This document shows positions 35,541-46,090 of a stretch of DNA of 64,000 nucleotides, in pieces; the stretch's first letter is position 1; each line of letters begins with the position of its first letter. Under the pieces are notes generated by a model. It saw nothing but the letters and a program-made list of their open reading frames with translations, made no database searches and had not been told where the DNA came from. A program made the translations under genes and the position numbers. The stretch comes from Liolophura sinensis (Eukaryota; Mollusca; Polyplacophora; Chitonida; Chitonidae): contig NC_088301.1 of the NCBI RefSeq assembly GCF_032854445.1, positions 6,742,044 to 6,806,043 of the forward strand, read 5' to 3'.

Positions 35541-37880
35541 ATGGATGTGGAGTCTTTGATATCAGCCGTGTTTCGAAAACCTGCAATTTGGGACAAAAGA
35601 AGGAAGACCACGCAAACCGCAACGTTGTGAATCGTGCTTGGAAAGAAATTAGCGAAGAGCTGAAACATGATGGTAAGAATAACTTTATTGTATGTATTTA
35701 TTCATGGCTGCTTTCATTTATTTGTGCTCCATTGCCTTCTATTCTGTAGTACAAGCCCCCCCCTCTCTCCCCCCCCTCTCTCTCTCTCCTCTCTCTCTCT
35801 CCTCTCCGTTTTTTCCTTTCATGCCCAATATCTTTCTCATTATTTCCTTGGACCCTCTCGCTCTAGCCAACTCTACTGTAAGCTTATTGTAATTTACTAA
35901 CAAAAGAAAATCGAAGACAGATCTACTTTTATATTTACAAGAGGCAGCGTCTGGTCAGTTTACATAAGCTTTTAATGGACTTTGGCCCAGATTGTTCTTT
36001 GAAGGTTACCTTTTCTTGTTGATAGGCTATCGAATATATTGCAGAGGATATCTACTGAAGTATGCTTTAAAAACATCCATAACAGTTTTTGAATCATTAC
36101 ATGGCCTCCCAACACGGTCCCAAACTATGCTTGGTTTTCAACCGAAACTTCGGTGAGGTTTTGCACCATGCCTTCTTTGTCTATTATAGTGTTATGCAGG
36201 ACACAAACACATTTTACAATGCGATCGGCAAGCAGCACGTCTGTCTCAATTTCTTTGTTTAGCAAACGCCATTTTGCTACCAAAATTCCAAACGCACATT
36301 CCACGGTTTTTCTACATCTTGACAATCTCTTGTTGAAGCAGTCTTCATCAAGAGGGAGATTTGTTCCACTGTAGGGTTTCAAAACATGAGTCATTAGTGG
36401 GTATGCCTCGTCAGCAATGAACACAAATGGGGCCACGACATTGGAGTTTGGCAGGGCTGTAGGCTCTGGTATATGCAGTTTTTCTTGTACAAGAGCACGA
36501 TAAAGGCCCGAGGCTTGAAAAGTACCTCCATCGCTTTGTTTCCCATGTCCGCCAACGTTGATTGTCAGAAATTTGTAATGAGCATCAACAACAGCCTGCA
36601 ACACTATTGAGAAATATCTTTTGTAGTTATAAAACATGGATCCTGATTTGCTGGGACAACGGATTCCAACATGCTTTCCGTCTATCGTTCCTAAGCAGTT
36701 TGGGAAATTGCAAAGATTGTAAAAGTCACCAGAAGCCGATAGGAATGTTCCCTGGTTGGAGAGGGCATATGCACTGGTTTCAGCTCATCCCATAAAGCAG
36801 TAACAGTTTCAGACACAACGTGTGCTACAGTGGAGGCACCCACCCGGAAGTTGAAGGCAAGGGTCTTAAAAGATGAACCGGTTGCAAGAAATCTGAAAAA
36901 AAGACGTTCATCATATTAGTTGTGTCTCTGAAAGCGACTTTTGAATTGTGATATATATATATTTGACTTGCTGGAATGGGGCAATCATTATGACTCAGTT
37001 TATGTGAACTTTCATCATTGACAATAATATTGTATGCAAGCACTATATCATAAATAATAATGTGCTGTTAATTTTTTTGTTTTCAGAAACTGCACTGAAG
37101 AACAAAATGGAAGTCCCTGCGAGACTAATTTGCGACAGAATACAATAAAAGGTCTGTGCCAAGGTCAGGAGACGCTGTAAGCAATCGCCCACAATCAAAG
37201 TGGCAGTTTTTCAATCAGCTTCTCTTTTTGAAAGATATTGGTGCGCCGAGAACTTCATTCGACACCCTAGATCTGAATAACTTTGAAGGTAATCAACCAA
37301 GCCCGGGGATTGCGGATGAGTCTGCAACAGAAGTAAACACCCAGGGCAGCAATGTGGAAAGTCAAGGACCGGACACATTTGACAATCCTACAGTCTTTGA
37401 AGCACCAGAGCCTGGGCCGTTCCAGGAGTTTTCTCCAGGGCCTCCGTCGAGTAAACGTACAAACACACGAGCAGGACCCTCCAAAAACGCAGTCGAGACA
37501 GCTCGAACAGTTACAGGGAACTGATAGATATAGAAGAAAGAAAACTTCAATACTTAAGTCAAAAAAGAGAAAATGCCGAGCAAACAAATGATGCAGACTT
37601 CCAATTCCTCAAATCATTATACCCATACATGAAAATGGTCCCTGAGCACCTGAAACTCTGCGTTCGCAATCGAATACAGTCAGTTCTGCAAGAGTTTGTA
37701 TACCCACCAACAGTACATCAACGTTCACAACCGTACACAAGCCAACCTCAAGATCTGGATGTACAATTGCGAGATAACACATCGCCCGCATTGTCTTACA
37801 AAAGCTATAGCACAGGTTCAACACCTAATAGCATTGATTCCTACACCACTCAGCCAGACTCTCATCATTTCCAGTACTAA
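35541..37880 (+). pseudogene. Harbinger MADF-BESS DNA-binding protein, broken
   Basis: In Harbinger elements this partner protein brings the transposase to the ends and into the nucleus. Exon 1 (35541-35672) starts MDVESLISAVFRKPAIWD. After a one-base frame change near 35602 it reads NVVNRAWKEISEELKHD, the MADF helix. The donor GTAAGA at 35673 and acceptor TTTTTTGTTTTCAG before 37087 give a phase-1 intron of 1.4 kb. Exon 2 continues ETALKNK; an extra A then shifts the frame at KWKSLRD, which is followed by a TAA stop. Further on, SKWQFFNQLLFLKD and the acidic/proline-rich linker are intact. Another frame change near 37510 leads to YRELIDIEERKLQYL and the BESS-like FLKSLYPYMKMVPEHLKLCV, ending at 37880. 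At least three frame breaks plus one stop make it a pseudogene. Confidence 0.85.
35757..35816. repeat. (CT)n low-complexity tract
   Basis: Interrupted CT/C runs in the MADF pseudogene intron. Confidence 0.9.
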
Positions 37881-38805
37881 TTGTTTTCATTATGATCGTT
37901 AAGACATCTGTCAACGCCTGAACAAAAGATCTTAATCAGCGTTTTTGTTAATATGTTGTAATCTTTATGTTGGTTTATTTTTTCAGCTGTTATCATTTCT
38001 ACACCAGGTACATTCATTTAGAGTGCTGAAGACAAAGAGTCATCAAATGATCCTTAATTTTGTTGTACTCACTCTGTATTTTACACAAGATACTTAATAA
38101 GCCAGTTAGGCGTAAATGATTTTGTTTTCTCTCGCAAGTGGAAAATAATTCTTATTCTTTACGAACAGTGATCTTTTTTAAACATCTATGTTGTTGATTT
38201 TATATAATCATTCTATAACTTAGATAGTTTCTGAGTTTGTTGGCTGTTTTCTCTGTTTGTTTTTTGTCTTTTGTGAGTAACAAACTTTTTAATCCTACTC
38301 TTCTCTCCTAAAATGTCCTCACCATAAGTTTAAAACAAACAAGAGATTTACCTGTTGTAGTTCATAATGGAGATCAATAAACTTTATGATACACGTTTAC
38401 ACAGTCTTAGTTCATTGTGTATGCATGAATATATATTTACAGTTATTACTTCATACTTATATATATAACTGTATATACACATACGTTTCAACTAAGGGTG
38501 ACTCACCTGAGCGTAACAACTAGACGCTCCTCTGGCAGAATTGGTTGTTAGTGCCAGTTGCACCAGTTCTTTATCTTTGGTTCAATTTTTTCTAAGATAT
38601 ACTTGAATGTCTCTTGGCTGATTCTCAAGTATGACTGGAAACGAGAAGGGCTCCTTTTAAGCAAAGGAAACAAGTGATGATATTCACCTTCCATTCGCCT
38701 CCTTTTATTTATCTCATGAACGCCCATTCTTTTGCGTTTTCCTAGGATAATTTTCGGCAAAACACTGTCTAGCAACAATAGTTCGTCTTCACTTGAATCC
38801 GCCAT
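36125..38805 (-). pseudogene. Harbinger transposase (HARBI1/DDE_Tnp_4 type), broken
   Basis: Exon 1 (38805-38507) starts MADSSEDELLLLDSVLPKII and includes EGEYHHLFPLLKRSPSRFQS and YLRISQETFKYILEKIEPKI, the N-terminal helical region. A TAA stop interrupts it before PILPEERLVVTL. GTGAGT at 38506 and CAG before 36892 define the intron. Exon 2 starts FLATGSSFKTLAFNFRVGAS. A one-base frame change near 36735-36745 precedes LCNFPNCLGTIDGKHVGIRC, where the D of TIDGKH is the first catalytic residue. SMFYNYKRYFSIVLQAVVDA follows, then the second D in FIADEAYPLMTHV and the acidic VECAFGILVAKWRLLNKE. The stop is at 36125. The catalytic triad is present, but one stop and one frameshift disable the gene. 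Relatives include the domesticated HARBI1, which is uninterrupted; this copy lies inside transposon ends and is no domesticated gene. Confidence 0.9.
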
Positions 38806-38955
38806 GGGGCCAAATGACAAAATTCTACCAGTCGCAAGCGCGATTTGCAATCTGTCCATATGTCAACCTCAACAACAAGCAAGCGCTTTCATTACACGTG
38901 CTTGCTTTATCGCGCTTGTTTTTATCGCGAGCAAGCTCTCTTTTTGTGCGCAGAC

Positions 38956-39112
38956 TAACAGTAGCAGTTTCAGTTCATATTTAATGTACTTGTACACAAT
39001 TTCTTTTTGACTGAGTACAAAACTGAAGACTCGTTTACAGTTAAATCTGGTATTAAGCCTTGAACAACAACCAGTTTTGAACAACGGGGCCCTGGTGACA
39101 ATAATCTTTACT
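38956..39112. other. Short spacer, no feature
   Basis: Right flank of the Harbinger element, directly followed by a family C MITE. Confidence 0.4.
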
Positions 39113-39395
39113 GGAGATTTTGGCCAAAACTTCCATACTCGCTAATCAAATAAAATTGTCTGTATTTACCAACCACAGCAGTAAATAGCAGACTCGTACC
39201 GGTATTGTTTATAGCGTTAAAATCATTCTGAAGTTTGAAAATGCTAGAAGACCTGCTTCATAAATTTTAAGATCTTAAGTCGATTTTGAACAGTAACACA
39301 TGCACAGACAAGGCGGATGATTTGTGAAAGGATATCATTTGGGCAATAATGAAATAACAAGAAATCGAATGGATTTGCTCGCATTGATTTTAAAC
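39113..39395. mobile_element. MITE family C copy, right end missing
   Basis: Starts GGAGATTTTGGCCAAAAC, then CTCGCTAATCAAATAAAATT, TATAGCGTTAAAATCATTCT, TTTTGAACAGTAACACATGC and GATTTGTGAAAGGATATCAT. It aligns with 12866-13165 and 1150-1373. The inverted terminal GCCCAAAATCTCC is lost. Confidence 0.6.
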
Positions 39396-39508
39396 TTTTA
39401 AATAAATGAACATACTCCTACACATGTTCGATCTATGGGCCAACTTTATATCAGTTGTATGGATTTAAACCCAAATGTAAGGTACTAATTCATTTGAGAG
39501 TTGCATAG

Positions 39509-39650
39509 TGCCATACTCAATTTTTTTTCACCCATATTATAGTGGTCAGTTTTATGGGTGGAGGAAGTGTCCATCATAATCCACTGACCTTTGGCAAGTT
39601 ACTGACAAAGCTGACATACCGAGCAATAGTAACACTGGTTCATAGTACAG
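39509..39650 (-). mobile_element. Third SINE family fragment
   Basis: GTGGTCAGTTTTATGGGTGG, ACTGACCTTTGGCAAGTTAC and TGACAAAGCTGACATACC are the diagnostic blocks shared with 45545-45800. Confidence 0.55.
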
Positions 39651-39834
39651 GAGGGTTGTTCCAGTATGGCTGTGAAACGCGCATCATACTGACTTAGAAA
39701 TGCCTAAACTTCAGGTTTGTGACAGATCATCAGGCCTCATGACAATAAATGCTTTATACCAAAAGATGTGGATTTGCAGCACTACTTGTCATCAGAAAAC
39801 AAGCCATTATGCAGCATAATGATAATCCTTACAG

Positions 39835-40189
39835 CACAGGTGCCGCCCAAAAGCTTGAACTTTGGAGCCTGCGAGACGCACGTAGGCTTGTTTCGACCAA
39901 GCCTCATCACTAATGTCCTTGCGTACAACTATTTAATCAGCATTCATCAATAAAACTGACTCTTCTACCTCCATGGTTAGAGACGTGCTATACACACTTT
40001 GGATAAAGAGAGTACATATGGATAAAGTATTATTAGAACTAACAAAAGTTATTGTTTTCTGAAATCACCTCCCTCCTCACCATGACCTGAGGGACCAAGG
40101 CGTTCTTCAAGATTTCTGTACAAATGTTGTTAGTGTGGCAGTGATATAAAGCGAACGCAGAATGCGACACATGCGCTGTAAGGAGTATG
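39835..40189. mobile_element. MITE family E, copy with complete right arm
   Basis: The left arm TCCTTACAGCACAGGTGCC is truncated by loss of the TCTCTACGTTCGC part. The right arm is complete (GTTAGTGTGGCAGTGATATA, AAGCGAACGCAGAATGCGAC, ACATGCGCTGTAAGGAG). Internal TTTAATCAGCATTCATCAAT and CTCACCATGACC match the 28709 copy. No ORF. Confidence 0.75.
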
Positions 40190-42240
40190 TCATTATAAAC
40201 ATCTCATTTTTAGGCAGTAAAAAGGCTTTTCCTCTATATCTTCAGAGATTTAATGAGATCATAAACCAGAACTGCAATACGTTGGGCAAAATAATGAAAC
40301 CGTTTATTCAGATGATACTGAGTGAAAGTGGCAGATACAACAGTAGCAATTACAGAAATGAGCAATTCCAGTAGTGCGGAGAAAAAAGAAAAGATACCTC
40401 AACCATTCACAATGCGCAGTTCACAGCATCACCAGCATTTTCACCTCAAAGTACATACAGATTTTATAGCTAGATGGACAGGACATGGTCCAACATCACA
40501 CAGATGGGATGGTTGTAGATAGACTAGACAGTTTTCACAAGACTGTAGTGGATAAAGGATATATATGTGTGTAAGTATCGGAGATCAAAGACTAGACGGT
40601 ACATGTATATATAGGGGGGGGGGGGAGAAAAAAGAAACGGCAAATGTAATCACAACCTATACTAAATGATATGATAATGTCTATAAATAAAGCAAACCAA
40701 GTGATTATGACTTCACACCACTTAAACCAAAGGAACAAAAAAGGTTTGCTTGATTTCTACATCAACACAGCAATAGGGCTTCCTTATGCAGGATCAAAGC
40801 TAGTGCTGTAATAAAGATGACATGAAAGCACTGGTGGGACATTTGGCAGCTGGTAGGAGAGCACAAACATGCAGTTTAAGAATCTCTTCTTTTTAAGAAC
40901 GATGGCAAACTATACTGCTTAAAAATGTGGATATAAGGATGGTACAAAATAACAATTTATCGTGCACGTTGGCCAAGGCGTTATTTAATAGTCTAGTTTT
41001 CGTAGATCTTCTGCTTCAGGGTGTGTATAATAATGCATCCTACATACAAGACTACCATATACAGCAGCTGATTCAGCACTATTATGTAGCATCTTTATAC
41101 ACAGCTACAGTCTCCTATAAATTGACAGACATGTCAGATGTTCTACCCCACAACTGTTGCTCTATATCAGGAATATAAGTACTAATCATTATCCAATAAA
41201 CTACATGAGTATACACCTACAATAGGTTCTGCTATCTCTAAAAGACATTCAGGAAGAGGTCACTCTCGCTTGAACTCTAAACCTAACTAGTCCTTACCTT
41301 TAATATTAAGGTGATGCCTAGTGCATAATACTATGAAGCCTAAATAAAAATATGCATAGATAATTCAAAATTCCTCCAGACTTTCAAACGACATCTTTGC
41401 TTTGCTCTAGTATGTTATGTAGTACTAATAATAAAAATCAACGAAACAAAGATGAGATCCCATTCTACATAGATAACTCTAGTTGAGCTATAACCTTGAC
41501 ATGTATGTTCAGTGGTTGATTATTATCCAGCCCTTTGTAGAATGGGCTCTCAGTCCCACATTCCGGGCTAGTGCGAGTTGTGACATGCATTATCAAGCTT
41601 GGTTTATGTCACTGGAGAGCTTCACAGCAGAAGGATCAAGGGAGATGTGTATTTGAACATCCATGCATAGCAACAGTTTAATCCAGAGAAGAGCCAGTAA
41701 AATAGTCACAAAACTGTACAAAAAACACAACAGAAATGACTTAGTGTTAACAGTTATTTTGTGCAGTCACACAATTCATTTATACATGAACATCTTTTGG
41801 GTTAAGATCAGTGGTGCCACATCATCACACTTACAGACATGTATCATGGCTCTTCAAGAAAGCACACTATCAGTTATGATGGCTAGATGCACAAAAACTC
41901 ACTTCCTTCCCCCCCCCTCCAATGAACTGGTATGTACCACATGGCATCGTCCAGGCATTTGAGGGAAGGGTTCATCGCCAATACATCCGTGACAATAGCA
42001 ACAGAAGTTATACTGGTCAAGAAAAAACAGGAAATACCTTTAGGATACTTAAGTCAAGCTTATTCAATGGACAATCAACAATGGCAGTGTCAAAATGAAA
42101 GTGAAAGTCTAAGAAATAGAGCTGTTCCCCAGGCAGGTATGGCTAAGCTTCTTTCTTTCTGCACAATCTCAGCTCTATGTACACCACATGTTGGTCCCCT
42201 TGGCAGCTGGTTGGTGACCCATGCAAAGTGGGTGACTTGT
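40190..42240 (-). other. Probable 3' UTR and downstream flank of the stathmin gene
   Basis: No coding signal beyond small ORFs. It includes an 11-G run at about 40614-40624. Possible minus-strand polyadenylation words are AATAAA at about 40302 and ATTAAA at about 41680, neither convincing. UTR extent is an inference from position. Confidence 0.3.
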
Positions 42241-45200
42241 TCAACTCGAAGCTTCAGTGGCCTCTCCTTCAACAGGCTGAATGCTGTTCTTGTTCTGGCG
42301 CACTTCTTCGATTCGGCGCTCCTGAAACAAAATGCACATGTACTGTGAGTTTTTTTTTTTTAAAAATAAAATATCAGTGAATTACTCATGATTCGTTTGC
42401 ACATTTGGCCTGAATCTGTTTTGTTCATCTTAGAATGGGGTTTTGGGTTTGTTTGAAACATAGGATGACATTTAGAGGAAATACAGCCCTTCAAATGAAA
42501 TTTCATAAGTTTATTAAAGTAAAAATGGCAATGGGAAGAGTTTTTTTTGTGACAAAACAATAATTAATACCTGGTAAACAATCTAACAGCAACACAAAAT
42601 GGCTAAAATAAACTGAACTATAAAGTGGACTGCCACATTAAGGCAAACATGTTCAAAATTTATATCTTATCAGAGGGAAACAGTGGTTCCTTGACCCTAA
42701 GGGCCTCCCTTACATGCTCTTTCAGTCTTTTCTGTATTCCATTCAGGAACTCTTCACGGTTTTTCAAAGCAGTTGTCATGCGCTGCACCATTTTTTCCTC
42801 GTCAACCTTGTTAACATTTTCGCTGGCTTTGCACACCTCTTCAATGTGCTTGGCCTGGAGGAAAACAGGATCACAGGAAAAAAGGCAAATAAAAACAACC
42901 AAAGCACAGTCTAATCAACACAAAAAACATTCTCAGGAGACTAATACAATAGGATAAGAAAACACTGCGATGACCAAAAGCTTTGGGGGGAAGCACAAAC
43001 TCGAAGGGAAATACAGCGTACTCTACATGTACAAGTTTCCACAATTCCAGGCCTGAATAGTTTGACCACACAGTGAGCAGCAGAGATGGCAAGGTCAGGA
43101 ATAAAAGTACCCATGAAGATGTTATTGTCATGAGAACTGCAGAACTTCACAAAGCTTCTTAAACTGATTTCTCTGAACTTTTCTCATAAACAACGCTGCC
43201 TTATGGAGCTATGACCTTGACAACATTTTTTATGAAAAAAGTGAAAAAAAAAAAACAACTTACGAAGCTTTATGAAAGTACAAGTATAAATCTAGGCACA
43301 GTGTACATGTAGTTTGTAGTAAGAGTATAAAAGTATCAACAAAAATAAATGAATAGGTATTGATAGAAGCAGAAGTCTGTAATGTTAGTGCCACATGTAT
43401 GTGCATGTAGGGCAGGATACAAACTTCTCGCACTGGATGCTCATGTAATACTTCAAATTCCTAAAATAAACAGCGTGCATTTGCTGCCTAAATAACACTT
43501 ATCACCCAACAGTAAGTTCTTACAAGCAAGGTAAACTGTGTACACCAGATGCAGAACCATCTTCTTGAGTGAATATGCTAATCTATATACGGATAAAACA
43601 TTTGTTTCAAAGAAAGCTGATCAGTCCCTGAGGGTGAAGCATTTGACAGCTTGAAGAGAAAGGACAAGTGCAAAATACTGTACATGTAGTGCTGTACCAA
43701 GGTATGTATCCAAAGCAGAACAGAGTTGGTGGACTGCTCCATGTTGTATGGACATACAGGACACCTGGTCAATGTGAAAGGCTTTGTAGTGTTAAGACAT
43801 GGTGCGATATAATTAAAATGTATTATCTTACTTTCACATCTGTGTGGCTAGAATGACAAAACTGAGCAATGCAATTTAGATAAGGTCCATAATTGTTTCC
43901 AGGAAAACATTTCGTGACGTTTCCATTGTAGGGCAACAATAATTTGAGGTCCTGCATGCAGGTAATTTTCTTCTTGCCTCAAACTGCTTGCACCCACAAT
44001 TACACACGTTAGAGAACAAGTCAGATATTTTGCTATATACATGTATGTAATTTACTTTGCAATGCCACACTCAAAAGTAAGTCCAGAGTTCTATAATAGA
44101 GTAAGGCAATGTATCGTTTATCAGGAAAAACTAGTTCAATCGTGTCATGGCTCATCAGAGAAGGAGTTCTACTATTACAGAAAGTCTCCATAGACATTGC
44201 AGGAAGAGAGTGGAACATGACAAGAGAGAGCACAACACTCACATGCTCACGCAAGCGATCAATCACAGACTGTAGCTGGGCGTTCCTGTTTTCCTCGTGG
44301 GCCTCATACTTTTGCTGCAGTCTCTTTTCCAGCTCTTTGCTCAGGCTGTCGCTGCTACTGCATGTCTCATGGACATGCTTCAGCTGAACATCAACAATAT
44401 CATGTCACAACTTTGTCAACAGCATAATTTATCTCTAATACTTATTCTACAAAACTCTCGCCTGTGGATTAGACTCAATGAACATATATATTAGCTCAAA
44501 ACTCTGCAAGATTTTCGGCCAAAGGTTTTCTTCTCCCCACCCTCTACAAAAAAGGAAATAGCTGTTTGTGTTCAACAACAACAAGAAAAAAACGGTTTCA
44601 TTGAAATTCTTCTCAAATCTGATATAACAAGGGGTGAAAATTAGCACACAAAATGTCTCCCCACACCTGAGGCATGTTAACTTTTTGACAGGCAAATGGT
44701 TTTAGCAGTCATGGATGCCTATCCACTCTTTTTTTTTTTCTCTTTTCACTGTCTGCCCCTGAGGCAAGTGAGCCAGAAAGTTAATTTTAAACCCTGTGTA
44801 TTACAATTGTTGATTTATTTATTTATTTTAAGCCATACCCAAGAATATTCCACTTATACCTCGGCAGCCAGCATTATGGTGGGAGGAAACCAGGCAGAGC
44901 CATGGGCAAACCCAAGACCATCCACACGTTGCTGGCAGACCTTCCCACGTACGGCCGGAGAGGAAGACAGCATGAGCTGGACTTGAACTCATGGCGACTG
45001 CAGCGGTAAGAGGCTCCTGTGTCATTACGCTGCACCAGCGCACTAACCAAATGAGCCACGGAGGCTCTATAACAATTATGTTTTGAGTACTAAAGTATGT
45101 TTTTCAGGTTTAACAGCTAAAACGTTTCAATTTGTTGTGTGAACTCACATGCTCACGCAGCCGCTCCTGCAGAGCTTTGATTTGGGCCTCACGGTTCTCT

Positions 45201-46090
45201 TTCTTCTCTTCCAATCGCTTCCTCAGTCTCTCCTCCGTGGCCTTGGCAAACTTCTCTTCCTCTTCCCGAGCTTTACTCACACCAACCTGAATCTTGTCAG
45301 CCTGCTTGGCCAGACTCTCCAGTTTCTGTGCCTCTAAAGACTGGTGAAGAAAAAAAAAAAATGTTTAATAAATTACGAGTCAGTTAGCGATTCCCAGCCT
45401 GCCCTCTCTTGGTTTAATACTTTTAAACCAGTTGGGCCTAAACCTGGTACCACGGCAGTAACCAGCTGCACAGGCAGAGAGCTAAATCCCTCAAATTACC
45501 ATGCTCGATTTGTACCCATACAAAATATTTTCAAAAGGATTTATTTACTTAGTTTTTGTTTATTTATTTAGTTGATTGTTGTTTGATAATGCCATGATCA
45601 ATAATTTTCCACATACAAAATGGCAGCCAGAATTATGGGTGGAGGAAACCGGAGTGCCCGGGGGAACCAACCAACCTTTGGCAAGTTACTGATATCCAAT
45701 CCATTGCATGTTGGAAGACAAGAGGTCTTCCATAAACATTAGACGGTGCCAGCAGTTAGATGAGTGTCGCCGACTCATTTTTATTTAAGTCTCAAAAGCA
45801 GTGAGAACGAGTGAATCTATAAATTCCCTGCCAGATGACACTTTTTTTTTTTAGGCTGCTACCTAAAAGCAATATTTTTTTTTTGTTTTCAAAAATGTAG
45901 CAGGCCGTTTTGCTTCCTAAGGAACCAACCTTTCTCTTTTCCTCAGCTCTCTGTAGTTTCTGTTCAATGGTCTCCTTTGACAGGTCAACAGCCTTGGCCT
46001 TTGGTGGGGATCCCTGTAAAGGGGCGTCAGTTGAGGCAGGCTTGAGGATCACCTCATAGGAGATACCTCCAGTGCTCTCTCGTTTGGCCT
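42241..46090 (-). CDS. Stathmin family protein with extra helical repeats (first exon missing)
   Basis: Stathmins sequester tubulin dimers along a long helix. Exons on the minus strand: 46090-45930 (begins mid-codon, ends phase 0), 45340-45149 (64 codons), 44383-44243 (47 codons), 42854-42714 (47 codons) and 42321-42241 (26 codons and TGA). All borders are AG/GT. The first has GGISYEVILKPAS, the stathmin N-terminal cap, then the PPKAKAVDLSKETIEQKLQR linker helix. The second has KLESLAKQADKIQVG and LEEKKENREAQIKALQERLR. The third has KHVHETCSSS and EAHEENRNAQLQSVIDRLRE. The fourth has KHIEEVCKASENVNK and LKNREEFLNGIQKRLKEH. The last reads ERRIEEVRQNKNSIQP, the usual stathmin end. That makes 237 residues plus a missing start, against about 150 in vertebrate stathmin-1, because of two added repeats. 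The upstream exon, which should end in phase 1 and may carry a membrane anchor, was not found. Confidence 0.92.
42510..42515 (-). terminator. Possible polyadenylation signal for a short stathmin isoform
   Basis: The plus strand TTTATT gives AATAAA on the coding strand, about 145 nt beyond the stop (42660) reached if the exon at 42854 is not spliced. It would support an alternative 3' end. Confidence 0.35.
44812..45066 (-). mobile_element. tRNA-derived SINE, near full length, in stathmin intron
   Basis: The plus strand shows TTGATTTATTTATTTATTTT, CAAGAATATTCCACTTATAC, AGCATTATGGTGGGAGGAAA, CCTTCCCACGTACGGCCGGA, GAGCTGGACTTGAACTCATG and AACCAAATGAGCCACGGAGG, which is the complete inverted head. 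It is in the same orientation as the gene and lies about 80 bp from the 64-codon exon. Confidence 0.85.
45545..45835 (-). mobile_element. Third SINE family copy in stathmin intron
   Basis: TTTATTTAGTTGATTGTTGT, TTATGGGTGGAGGAAACCGG, AGTGCCCGGGGGAACCAACC and ACCTTTGGCAAGTTACTGAT are present; the tRNA-like end is decayed (CAGTGAGAACGAGTGAATCT). Confidence 0.65.

Larger units (their letters stand above)
35274..38955. mobile_element. PIF/Harbinger DNA transposon, complete structure, inactive
   Basis: The element is 3.68 kb, bounded by inverted repeats of about 66 bp (35274-35339 and 38890-38955) that both start GTCTGCGCACAAAAAGA and contain CTTGCTCGCGATAAAA. About 61 of 66 positions agree. It carries the two genes typical of the superfamily: a DDE transposase (minus strand) and a MADF/Myb-like DNA-binding partner (plus strand), convergent in layout. 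The flanking triplets are TTT on the left and TAA on the right, so the expected 3-bp target duplication is not intact or the ends are off by a base. Both genes are broken, so the copy cannot move by itself. Confidence 0.9.

Noticed and set aside
45344-45571. 75-codon plus ORF starting MKKKKK
   Set aside because: It starts in a poly(A) tract that is the pyrimidine tract of a stathmin acceptor on the other strand.
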